This document shows positions 22,137 to 32,866 of a DNA stretch of 47,512 nucleotides, one piece after another. The stretch's first letter is position 1; each line of letters starts with the position of its first letter. Position numbers and translations under genes: made by a program. The notes below the pieces were generated by a model that made no database searches, was not told the DNA's origin, and worked only from the letters and a program-made list of their open reading frames with translations. This stretch comes from Glomus cerebriforme (Eukaryota > Glomeromycota > Glomeromycetes > Glomerales > Glomeraceae): the NCBI GenBank assembly GCA_003550305.1, contig QKYT01000012.1:431911-479422 (forward strand), written 5' to 3'.

Positions 22137-25100
22137 ATGAATAAAAGCGGACTTAAACGTACACCAAGTTTAGGAACCATACCTAGTTTTAGCAACCTCT
22201 CTATTTCTTCAATAGAATCGCCAAATCCGACAGGCTCAAATACTCTCAATCGACCTGCTCAAGCCTCACAATCATTGTACCCGTTATGTCTAGATTTGTT
22301 AGAACGACTTTATTGTGTGGAAGGGTTTGAACAATATTTGATTCAAGGACAGAACAATGTGCCAAATAATTCTTCAATAGTGGGTACTCCTACCTCAGAA
22401 AGCGGACCGAATAATATAATTCGGAATGATCCTGTTACTCTTTTGTGGCAGACTTTTCGTTTAGGACATCCTCTTTGTGTACTATTCAATGCTTTAAAAC
22501 CTCAAAAAGAAGCGATAATAGAGGAAACAAAACCTGGTACCAATAAAATCAAAGCTAGTAAAGCGAATGTATATCATTTTTTGGTGGCTTGTCGGGAAGA
22601 ATTGAAGTTAAAACCGGAACAAATTTTTACAATTACACAATTATATCAAGATGATACGAATGGCTTTGTCAAAGTATGTCAATTCATTATTTATAATTTT
22701 GAGGAGAAACATTATTTATTCCAATGTGTTATAATTTAATTTCAATAAATAATTGAAATATAGCTTAATATAAAGTATTTAAATAATATTTACCGGCAGA
22801 TTTATCTGGAAAATCCTTTTGAATATAATTATATTATTTTTATCTACAAATTTTTAGGTAATTGATACGGTCAAACTTGTTACCGACAAAATTGAGGAAA
22901 AAGGTCTGCTCAATTTGTCTCGTAGACAACTCTTACGGAACTCAGATCCCATGAAGCCCACAGATAATCGTGCAAGAGTCGTGCATGAATTATTAGAAAC
23001 TGAAAGAAAATATGTACAAGATATGGAAGTTTTACAGGTAAATTAGTTAAATTAACTTAATATGTTAAAAACAAGTTATTCTTTTTTTTTTTGAAATATA
23101 TTTATATATGTTTTTTAGCATTTTGCGCGTGAACTGCATATTCAAGAAATTGTGAGCGCAGATACCATTCATTTGCTTTTCGCAAACCTTAATCAACTTG
23201 TAGATTTCCAGCGTCGTTTCCTTATCGGTGTGGAATCTATTGCCAGTCAACCACCAGCAGAACAAAGATTCGGAAATCTTTTTGTACAAATGGTTGTCGC
23301 AATAATTATTGAAAGTTAAAAGTGATTTGATTTATTTTCAATTTTAATTACTGAACAGAAAATTTGTCATAATAATAATCGTATTAGGAGGAAAATTTTG
23401 CCGTATACGAACCATTCTGTGCAAATTATCAATCTGCTTCAGAATTGGTTATTCAAGAAACGCCTAATTTGCAGGTAAAAATGAATTAAATTTATTCCAA
23501 GTATTATTATTACGAATTTTATTAAAATTTTTGTTTTTTATTAGAAATTGGCTAACATAGTTGAGCCAACATACGTATTACCATCATTATTAATTAAGCC
23601 TATTCAGCGCATTTGTAAATATCCATTATTATTACAGGTAAATGACCATATATAATTTATTAAAAACAATTCAATTATAAGCATATTCATTAAATTTATG
23701 CATAATCAATTCTAGGAACTATTAAAATTTTCTGATAAGGATGAAACGCCTTATTATGATGAAATTGAACGAGGTCTTAAAGCTATAAAACGTGTGGCTG
23801 ATCGTGTTAATGAGACGCGACGAAAACAAGAAAATGAAGCTGTCGTTAAAGATTTAGAACGTAGAGTTGAAGATTGGAAAGGACATAAAATTGCCCAATT
23901 TGGTGACTTATTACTTGAAGATGTGTTTATTATGTCAAAGGAAGATTCTGAACGAGAATATCACGTGTATTTGTTTGAAAGGATCTTGCTTTGTTGTAAA
24001 GAAACTAATACTAAAAAACCTCCAAGTAAACCTAGTCCCCTCATTAAGGGTAACAGAAAACAAAAAAGATCTAGTTTACAGCTTAAAGGAAGGATTTTTA
24101 TACATAATATAACAGCTGTTGTGAACAATAGTCGAGCTGGATGTAAGTCACGTTAATTTGCTTAAGAAAATTTTTTTATTATATAAAAATAACATTATTT
24201 TCTTTCGACAGTATGGTCTCTGAAGGTATTTTGGAAAGGAGATACGGAAATGGAATCTTTCTCACTCAAATGTCGTAATGAGGAACAACTTAATCAATGG
24301 CAAACCACATTGGAAAAATTGCTTGCGGATTTCCAAAATCGACATAAAGATGAGTCAGTGAAGCCCGTCACTAAACGTACTCAAGTCTCCAATACTCAGT
24401 TGGCATCATTAATGAATCTTGAAGTATCCCGTCGTGATGATGACGCTGCATCATTTATCGATGAAGATGAGGATGAAGATGATTATGAGGATGAAGAGGA
24501 AGATGAGTGGGAAAATAATAATAATAAACTTCTTAAAAGTCAATCGTTACCTTATGGACAATATCCTACATCTGGCTATAATGGAAAAACTAGACCACGA
24601 ACTGAAGACGGATCAGCTCCACCACCTTATAACTGGAATTCTAGTTCTCCTCCATTACCGCCAAGTGTTCCTAGTGTCCCACCCCAACATCGAACTCATA
24701 CAAATGTATCTATGCCACCCTTATCGCGTAATGGAACTCCTTCTACATTCACATCACACCAAGGAGAAAACGCAAGCTATTTTCCTAATTCTCCTCCACC
24801 ATCTTACCCAGGTTCTCCGGCTCATTCTGTTCGTAGTAGTGCTAGCCATTCTAATTCAATGAACACATGGCAAAGACAGAGTATCGAGCCTCTTGCAGAT
24901 ACAATTGCCAAATTTATGATGGGAAATGATGATGAATATGCAACAGGCACACCTATGCAACGTGCACATTCTCATAGTGCGGCTTCTGGTCAAACTTTTC
25001 AGCAGGTTAATGGGCCTTCCCCAGTTATACAAACATTAGCATCTAGTTCATCTAATTCAAACCGTTTACGATCAGCCAGTAGTCCAAATATACATGCAAT

Positions 25101-25569
25101 TCAAGAAACACAATGGGAAGATTCAGATCCCTTATCTGATTATCCTACTAATAATAATATACAAAAAAATAATGGAATCCAATCATCAGAAACACATCAA
25201 CGACACAGTGGATCAAGTACTTCATCGCAAACATCTAATGGTTTGTCATCACCTACTAACGGAGTGGCAAATGGTCATCAATATCCTAGATCCAGCCTTT
25301 CAACTACAATGAAAATCAAAGTTAATTATGCTGAGGACATTTTCGTAATAGTTGTTCCTCATAATATTGAATATAAAGAATTATGTGATCGTGTTGAACG
25401 CAAGATACGTTTATGTACTACACAACGTGATGAGAGTATTCCTCTACGTATTAAGTACCAAGATGAAGATGGTGACCATATTACAATTAATTCCGATGAA
25501 GATGTTTTAATGGCTTTTGAAGGCAGGCTAGCTGCTGGAGGAAATTTTGTTAATCTTTATGTTAGCTAA
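22137..25569 (+). CDS. CDC24: Cdc24-type RhoGEF (CH-like, DH, PH, PB1) for Cdc42
   Basis: Seven exons (22137-22673, 22858-23037, 23119-23292, 23388-23474, 23545-23637, 23716-24142, 24212-25569) give 951 residues in phase. Order: Cdc24 N-terminal calponin-like region (about 45-200: LYPLCLDLLERLYCVEGFEQY, DPVTLLWQTFRLGHPLC), DH domain (about 217-400: VVHELLETERKYVQDMEVLQ, LLIKPIQRICKYPLLLQELL), PH domain (about 411-535: FGDLLLED, VYLFERILLCCKE, FSLKCRNEEQLNQW), a long Ser/Pro/Asn-rich linker with an acidic run (DEDEDEDDYEDEEEDEWE), and a C-terminal PB1 (about 865-951) with the acidic OPCA motif YQDEDGDHITINSDEDVLMAF. In yeast Cdc24 activates Cdc42 and binds Bem1 through PB1. Both partners lie outside the window. 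Confidence 0.96.
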
Positions 25570-26605
25570 AAATATAAATTATATTAAATTTTGAAAAATA
25601 GGATCTGAAAAAAAATCTATAATTAAAGTATATGTTATTTAGGATACAATAATTATAATCTTTGGAAAAAAAACGAAAAGAAAGTCAACTCCGAGAGACT
25701 TTAATAAGAAGCTAGTTATTTAAATTTTAGGAATGATGAATATATTTTTCGCACAATAATAAGGTTTCGGATGAGCATTGGAATCCGAAAATTTGTTTCC
25801 TTTTTTAATATTTTATTCTTAGTCTCCTTTCCTTTATTATATATTATCCAACAAAAAAATTATATCCTGTTTTTCTTATTCCATTACTCCATTCAAAATT
25901 TTAATATTAATTCTCTCATTTCACATTTCTTTCCTTTTTTTTAAAAAAAAAACTATTTATTTCATATGTTGAAACGAGTAAAAGTAAAAAATTGGGAAAT
26001 TCATCATTTAGGCATTTATGAATTCATTTTATCAAAACAAAGATTTTCTTTTAGAAAATTTTTTTACATATACAGTATATAATACATATAACAAAATATT
26101 TATACATATTTTTTATTCATAATTAAAAAAACATTACAAAAAAAAAAACAAAAAATTTGTAAACAAAATTATATATATATATATTATTTTAATTAAAAAA
26201 AAGAATTTTTATTTTATTTGAAAATTAAATACATTCAACATTTTCTTTTTACAATATACTGTATGTACAGTATGTATATATTTAATTGATGTTGAATTGT
26301 TTCGCACTTCATTTTTGTGCATAGTTTTATCCATTAAAAAAACAGCCTAAAAACCAATAGCATTTTTTTTGTAAAATATATTTATTTCTTATAATAATTG
26401 CTTTTTTTTATTATGTGAATTGAAAGTGTTCATAAAAAAGAAAGTTATTTTTTGAGCTAAAAAAAACAAATTTTCGAAAATATGTTTAAACAAATTATAT
26501 ATTTTATTCCATACAGAAAAAAAAGCCTATAAAAAGGTATATAAAATAAAAATAATTACATACAATAAAATTTTTTGTTGTATAACAGATAAAAAAAAGA
26601 TTCAT
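25570..26605. other. convergent intergenic region, 1.04 kb, very AT-rich
   Basis: Between the 3' ends of the CDC24 and malate synthase genes. A short perfect-arm inverted repeat (ATACTGT-ATGT-ACAGTAT, near 26254-26271) and a TGTATATA word stand out and could be 3' UTR elements of malate synthase. No gene is seen. Confidence 0.45.
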
Positions 26606-28487
26606 TTAAAGTCTAGCCTTATTATGAACACTTGTAATTTCATCATATAATAAAGTAGTAATAAAATCTGAATAATCTTTTCCGGTAATTTGACTAGCTA
26701 AATATCTTTTGGCTAATGGATATTTACTTGCACCAAAACGTTGTCCCAATTGTTTCTCTAATTTTGCAACTTCTTCTTCAAGTAATTTAAGTAAATATTC
26801 TCCTGTAACATTTTTACCATCAGAAGTACGAGATTTATGATGAGCCCATTGCCATAATTGTGAACGTGAAATTTCTGCTGTAGCAGCATCTTCCATAAGG
26901 TTATGAATTGGTACACATCCAAGTCCATTTAACCATGATTCCATATAGGTTAATCCAACTGATATATTACTACGAATACCATTTTCGGTAATAGATCCTG
27001 GTACATTTGTATTCAATAAATCTAATGCACTAACATTAACATCTTCACGACGTACATAAATTTGATTTGGAGTTTTTAAATTTTCATTAAAAACTTCTAA
27101 AGCAATCTTTACAAGATCTGGGTGTGCTACCCAAGTACCATCATGTCCAGCTTTTACTTCACGCAATTTATCAGCTCGAACTTTATCCATTGCAGCTTGA
27201 TTTGCTTTCAGATCATTCTTGATTGGAATTTGAGCTGCCATACCACCCATAGCATGTACACCACGTCGATGACATGTTTTAATTAATAAACGAACATAAG
27301 CATCCATGAATGGAACAGTCATTGTTACATCGCTACGATCCGGAAGTGTAAAGTTAGGGTTGTTACGGAATTTTTTAATTAAAGAAAAGATATAGTCCCA
27401 TCGACCACAATTAAGACCAGATGAATGTTCACGAAGTTCGTAAATAATTTCATCCATCTCAAATGCGGCAAGAATGGTTTCTATCAAAACGGTGGCACGG
27501 ATAGTACCACGAGGAAGGCCAATAAGGTCTTGAGCAACACAAAATATGTCATTCCAAAGTCTTCAAAAAAGAAAAAGAATTAGAATCTGCATACAAAAAA
27601 AACAATAACTAATGGTCTTAATTAATTGTTCTACCTTGCTTCTAAATGGGATTCCATTTTCGGCAAGTAGAAATAAGGTCCAATACCAATTTCAACAGAT
27701 TTTTTGGCATTATGAAAGAAATACAAAGCAAAATCAAAAATTGATGCAGATACAGGTTCTCCATCAACTAATATATGCTTTTCTTCCAAATGCCATCCAC
27801 GAGGGCTGTCAATTTAAAAGATATATTTATATTAAATTTTCATTATGTTTATAAATTTTGATTCAAAATCAATAATAATTTTTTTTTTACCGAACAATCA
27901 AGGTTGCAATTTTACCATCATTGCGTAATGCATATTTTTTATTATTTCCAGGGTTAGTATAAGTAATTGTTCCTAAGATAGCATCACGCAAGTTAATTTG
28001 TCCATCAAGATTGTTGTCCCATGTAGGAGCATTGGAATCTATACATTTAAAGTAATTTAAATACTGCACGTGATATTATTTTGAAAATCAATGACTTTCA
28101 AAATGCATTAGATCACCGAAAAAAAGATTTACCTTCAAAATCGGCCATATAAGTATAAGCATTACTATTCAAAGCATTAATAACCATCTTTCTATCAACT
28201 GGCCCAGTAATTTCAACGCGTCTATCAATTAAACCAGGTGCAGGATAAGCGCCACGCCAGGTATCATCCTCTCTAATATGAGCGGTTTGTGGTAAAAAGT
28301 CAGGAAGAACGCCACGGTCTAATTCTTGCTGACGAAGAATACGACGTTGAAGTAATGACTTCCTAACAGGATTAAAAGCTCTCTGAAGTTTTGCAAGAAA
28401 CTCCAAAACTTCTGCAGTAAGTATTTGAGTTTGAGGTTCGCTCACAGGGGCGAGGACAGTAACACCAGGAACAGAGTTGTAAGACAT
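26606..28487 (-). CDS. MLS1: malate synthase, peroxisomal (ends in the PTS1-type tripeptide ARL)
   Basis: Four exons (28487-28133, 28038-27891, 27805-27635, 27560-26606) splice in phase to 542 residues, normal for fungal malate synthase A. Visible family features: [31 protein letters not shown], the family signature [27 protein letters not shown] and [11 protein letters not shown]. The enzyme condenses glyoxylate with acetyl-CoA in the glyoxylate cycle, letting a fungus build sugars from lipid. The C terminus KARL fits a type-1 peroxisomal targeting signal, so peroxisomal import is a sound inference. Intron 1 carries a CACGTG word (28067-28072), which may be coincidence. Isocitrate lyase is not in the window. 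Confidence 0.96.
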
Positions 28488-29261
28488 AGTTAATTAAGAA
28501 AAATATAAAAGAGAGCGTTAAAAAAAAACTACTAAATGCAAAAAGATTTTATAATGTTGATGCTGTCGGAAACTTTCGGACACATGAATAATCTTGTCAC
28601 ACTATCTTTCGTTAAATAAATATAGTCAATACGGATTAAGTTACGATGAGAAAACTCTAATTTTAATCCTTAACTTATTTAGAAGCGTAATCGCCAATCG
28701 ACATGTATTATTACAAATGACTGTTGCCCATAAGATCATGAAGTCTAAAAACATTTTCAGCCAAACCGAAGTTTTATTTATGAAATAAATAAAATATCAA
28801 AAAAAAAAAAAAAAAAATTTTTGTATCATTATTTCAATGTTACATTAATTTTTTTTCGAATGATACCTTGCCCTCCACATTTTGTGAGATTTCTAATTTA
28901 CCCATTCCAACGAGTTATTTTTGTTTAATGAATTGGGCGAAAAGTTGAGATTGAGGGATTCCAACAGTAGTAAATATTTGTGATTGAAACAATTGTCGTT
29001 GAATAATTAAATAATCAAACATATTATATTATGATTGTATATTTCTATATAATTATAATAATACCTGATATTGTTGGGAAAACTTTTTTTTAAAAAATCA
29101 TTAAATCACGTGATTGAATTTAAAAATTTACAACTAATCTGGTGCACATCATTATCTAACATCCAATGAGGATACCTGGAGTCTGGACGAAATAAATAAA
29201 TAGAACGGCGCGAAAACTAATTAAGCCACAAAAAAAAAACTTAAAATAGCAAAATAAGAAT
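28488..29261. promoter_or_regulatory. divergent intergenic region, malate synthase and coiled-coil gene promoters
   Basis: 774 bases, with an A run near 28799-28816 and one CACGTG box (29107-29112). An open frame of 64 codons at 28594 has no family features and is taken as chance. Confidence 0.4.
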
Positions 29262-30842
29262 ATGCAAGTAAAGTATTTAATTGCTAAGCAGGAAAGTGAA
29301 ATTAAAGAGTCAGAACAAGTAGTTAATGAAGACGACGAATTAGAGAAAGAAAAAAACAAAATAATGTTATTACAAAATGAAATAGAAAACTTAAAAAATA
29401 TCTATGAAACCAAAATCAATTATTTAGAAGAACAAGTAACAACCAAAGAAAATGAAATAGTTGGTTTAAAAATTAAGGAAAAAGAAAGCTTGGAATTGAA
29501 GAATCACATTTTCAATTTAGAGAAACAATTAAAAGAAAAAGAACAAACCCCACAGGAAAAAGAATTACTAGAAGGAATAGATAAGATAGTCAAAAGGTTT
29601 ATTATGGGACCTTTTGGTTACGCTTCGGAAGTTTTTGACGAAGAAGAAATTGATGAGTATTACAAAGAATTTGAAACAAAAGATTACTCTAAATATTCAC
29701 CCGAAATTGCACAATATGGAAGGTTCTTTTCATCTCAATTAAGAATCTTTAAATCTAATGTCTCAATTCGCAAAACAACTATGCGAACAATAAAAGAATT
29801 AGAAGATCAAAAGCAACATGATCAAGTCAAAATTTTAAAGGTTGATCAATTAGATGAGGAGAAAAAAGAAAAGATCAAAGAATGTGATAATTTAGCGAAG
29901 CAATTAAATGAAGTAAACAATAGAGTAAAACTAATTGGAAAAGCCAAACTCGAGTTAGAAGCCACATTGAAACGAGAACAAAAGAAATTATCAGAAGCTA
30001 AAGACATGCAAATTAAGGAATTGACTGTTAAGTATGAAAGTCAAGTTAAAGAATTAGAAAATCGAGTAATCGATAAAGATGAAGAATTAGAGAAAGAAAA
30101 AATCAAAACTAGGATATTACAAAGTGAACTAGAATCCAATAAAGTTAAAATTACATATTTAGAATCACAAATAAAAAATCGAGGAAAAGAAAACGTGGAA
30201 TTGAAAAATCAGATTGGCAATTTAAAGAAGAATATAAAAGAAGAGAAACTAAAGTTGCAAGAAAAAGAATTATTACAAAGAATAGATGAAATCATTAACA
30301 AGTTTATTACGGGACCTATTGACAACGCTTGGGAGGTTTATAGCGAAGAAGAAATTGGTGAATATTATAAAGAATTTGAATCAAAAGATTATTCTCAATT
30401 CTCTCCTGAGGTTGCGCTATACGGGAAGTTTTTTTTATCTCAGTTAAGATTTTTTAAATATAATTTAGCAATGCACAAAGACATACACAAAACAAAACCG
30501 TACACAGTTAAAGTAAAGAATATCAATAAAAATTTTCTTAATAAGAGAAATGACAAGTTCTGGTCATCATTTTTCTTTACTTTATATATAAGTACTTACT
30601 TTAAAGAAAGAAATTTTTATCTCATTGATAAACTTAATAACGTTATAGTATCTGATTGTTTTACAAAAGAAAAAAAAGGCAAATTATTAGAAACCATTAA
30701 GGATGAAAATATTTTTGCGGACATAATTAAATTCTTATTTCGTAATGGTAGCGACATTATAGAAGACATCACTGAAGAAGATAAACGAAAAGTAAAAGAG
30801 AAGATTCTTTTAGTTTATGGTTTTTATCCACATGAGAAGTGA
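29262..30842 (+). CDS. intronless coiled-coil protein with an internal duplication, function unknown
   Basis: A single 526-codon frame without introns, unlike nearly all neighbours. Two copies of a module are visible, about residues 24-166 and 273-402. Each has a Glu/Lys-rich coiled coil (DDELEKEKNK / DEELEKEKIK), then a globular-looking block: KELLEGIDKIVKRFIMGP / KELLQRIDEIINKFITGP, EEEIDEYYKEFETKDYS / EEEIGEYYKEFESKDYS, and YGRFFSSQLRIFK / YGKFFLSQLRFFK. A unique C-terminal segment (about 425-526) is hydrophobic and basic, ending in VYGFYPHEK. No named family is recognised. The rapid turnover suggested by repeat structure and lack of introns fits a lineage-specific or retrocopied gene; that is inference. 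Confidence 0.75.
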   Translation: MQVKYLIAKQESEIKESEQVVNEDDELEKEKNKIMLLQNEIENLKNIYETKINYLEEQVTTKENEIVGLKIKEKESLELKNHIFNLEKQLKEKEQTPQEKELLEGIDKIVKRFIMGPFGYASEVFDEEEIDEYYKEFETKDYSKYSPEIAQYGRFFSSQLRIFKSNVSIRKTTMRTIKELEDQKQHDQVKILKVDQLDEEKKEKIKECDNLAKQLNEVNNRVKLIGKAKLELEATLKREQKKLSEAKDMQIKELTVKYESQVKELENRVIDKDEELEKEKIKTRILQSELESNKVKITYLESQIKNRGKENVELKNQIGNLKKNIKEEKLKLQEKELLQRIDEIINKFITGPIDNAWEVYSEEEIGEYYKEFESKDYSQFSPEVALYGKFFLSQLRFFKYNLAMHKDIHKTKPYTVKVKNINKNFLNKRNDKFWSSFFFTLYISTYFKERNFYLIDKLNNVIVSDCFTKEKKGKLLETIKDENIFADIIKFLFRNGSDIIEDITEEDKRKVKEKILLVYGFYPHEK

Positions 30843-31320
30843 AACAATAACCGGATGCAAAGAACAAATTAGTATTAGAAACTTTAAAACAGAATTAATG
30901 CATTTAGTCCTTGAACTAAACCTTCGATATAGATACTCTTATTCTTTCTCTTTTGCTTCACATATTCATTTTCGATTATATATATATATATATGTATATT
31001 TTTAATAATAACATTCATCTTTCTCATAAATTTTTAGTAATAATAATCAACTCTTTTTGAGAAAAAAGATGGAGTTATATATAGTTATAGACGCGCCATA
31101 ACAGATAAAGATTAATAGAATTTATAGTAGTCTATCTTACTTGTCTTTCATATAATGTCCTGCGTATGTTTGACCTTAATAAATAATTTTTTGATCAAGT
31201 ACGGGATTTATTTTTAATTTATTTTAATATAACGATTCTAGAAATACTTTATTATCGAAATATTTAAGTAAATAGTTTTCTAAATATAAGATAATATAAT
31301 ATGTTAACAAAGACTCATAT
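30843..31320. other. convergent intergenic region
   Basis: 3' flanks of the coiled-coil gene and the transporter gene. A TA microsatellite lies near 30978-30996. Nothing else is seen. Confidence 0.45.
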
Positions 31321-32343
31321 CTATTCTTTAAATTTTTTCTTCTCATCAATTTTATCTAATTTATTTTTACTATTATCTAATTGTTTAATGTAAGATTCTA
31401 ATCCAATACCCAAAAACACCAATGCAACAGCAACCCATTGTCCAACGTTCAAATGATGATCAAACAAAAATATTGATAACAACATAGTAAATAATTTTCT
31501 AGTGACGGTTATAGTGACCAAAATCATTGATCCAAAATTCTTTAATGTAGAAAAAATAAAACATTGTCCTAATGCCCCGCAAAGAGCAAATAATAAAATA
31601 TCTTGTAATACTTCAGGATATTCAATACAAAATTCTATCGCTTTACTTAGTTCAGAACTTATGGGGAGTAATAAATAAATGAGCATGTATGTTCCGCTAA
31701 GTAAATTCATAAAAAACATCATTTGTAACCCTGATATTTTGAATTTACGAAAAATTTGATCTTGAGTAGAATTTGTTATACCATCAATTAATAGATTCAT
31801 CGTTAATAATGTTATACCGTATAATGAATTTGATGCCACTGCCTTCTTTTTTTCACTAATAGGTTGTAATAACGTGAAAGCACTTACTCCAACTGTAATT
31901 AAAAGAACCACAAAATATTTATGTAATGGGAATTTCTTTCTATATAATATTATATTCATCATCATTACTGGAACCAGTTTACATGATTTACCTAGAATAA
32001 TTGTTGGATAGTCTAAATGTTTTAAACTTTCATATCCAAACGGTGCTCCAATAGTACCAAAAAATGATACTTGAATCAATTTTTTAAATAATGATAAATT
32101 AACATTATTAAATATTAAATTTCTAGTAATTATTAAATAAAAAAATGCTACTGTTGATGCTAAAAATGATTGTGTCATATTCAGAAATATGAAATATCGA
32201 AATCTACCAATCTTTGCTTCTCCGTATGGTGTAGTTGATATTCTTTCTTGTAATACTCCCCATGTTAAGAAACATGTATATATNNNNNAAAAAAAAAAAA
32301 AAAAAAAAATTATTATAATAAATGTTTTTTTTTCAGTTTTCAA
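31321..32343 (-). CDS. HUT1: UDP-galactose/nucleotide-sugar transporter homologue (HUT1/SLC35B1), N terminus damaged by a gap
   Basis: The frame runs 340 codons to 31321. Many hydrophobic segments fit a ten-helix drug/metabolite-type carrier, and family blocks are clear: IYTCFLTWGVLQERI, GAPFGYESLKHLDYPTIILGKSCKLVPVM, DGITNSTQDQIF, GALGQCFIFSTLKNFGSMILVTITVTRK and the Lys-rich tail. Lysine-rich C termini in this family can act in ER retention. Members carry UDP-galactose or ATP into the ER. At 32284-32288 a five-N gap abuts a run of about 21 A (T on the coding strand), so the first 20 codons (MKTEKKTF, poly-F) are unreliable: the gap may hide a few codons or a small intron. The rest of the gene looks intact. 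Confidence 0.88.
   Translation of the reverse strand: MKTEKKTFIIIIFFFFFFXXIYTCFLTWGVLQERISTTPYGEAKIGRFRYFIFLNMTQSFLASTVAFFYLIITRNLIFNNVNLSLFKKLIQVSFFGTIGAPFGYESLKHLDYPTIILGKSCKLVPVMMMNIILYRKKFPLHKYFVVLLITVGVSAFTLLQPISEKKKAVASNSLYGITLLTMNLLIDGITNSTQDQIFRKFKISGLQMMFFMNLLSGTYMLIYLLLPISSELSKAIEFCIEYPEVLQDILLFALCGALGQCFIFSTLKNFGSMILVTITVTRKLFTMLLSIFLFDHHLNVGQWVAVALVFLGIGLESYIKQLDNSKNKLDKIDEKKKFKE
32284..32310. other. assembly gap (NNNNN) next to an A homopolymer
   Basis: Five N at 32284-32288, followed by a run of about 21 A. It sits inside the first membrane segment of the transporter gene and is a sequencing artefact point, not a biological break that can be shown. Confidence 0.9.
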
Positions 32344-32866
32344 TATCAGTTTGAGATGAAATAATTAAATACTGTACATACGAAAATATGAACCATTTTT
32401 TATCCTGAAAATTCTAATGCGTGTTGTATTTTTATTGGATTATATGAATAATGAAGGGGATGATAATCTGATTGGTATGACGATCTCACCTTATAACCCT
32501 CAAAACTTCGGTTTATTTTAAACTTTGACTTTAGAATAATATAATTTTTAAACCATCTAAATCTAGAATTAGTGAGATCTGAAATTAATTATATTATATC
32601 TTTTTTTTAAAAAATTTATATACTTTGCATCTAACAGTTAGATCACTCTAAATTAATCAACAAAAATGATGGTGTTATCTTTTATAATTAATGGAATGGA
32701 ATAAATAAATCCTTTTATTTGTGATAATAATAAAGATCGCCGTTAACAAAAAAGAAACAATGCAAATACTTTAGTACAGAAACAATCAGCTTAATTGTGA
32801 ACTAGTGAATTAAATAAGTAACCTCATTAAACTGAACAAAATACACATACTACTATAAATATAATT
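32344..32866. other. intergenic region between two minus-strand genes
   Basis: Holds the transporter promoter and the kynureninase 3' flank. AT-rich; no element is recognised. Confidence 0.4.

Noticed and set aside
24419..25312. Long overlapping plus-strand frames inside the last CDC24 exon
   Set aside because: They are out-of-frame shadows of the low-complexity linker; the PB1-containing frame is clearly the coding one.
28594..28788. 64-codon plus-strand frame upstream of malate synthase
   Set aside because: No family features and no conserved context; expected by chance.
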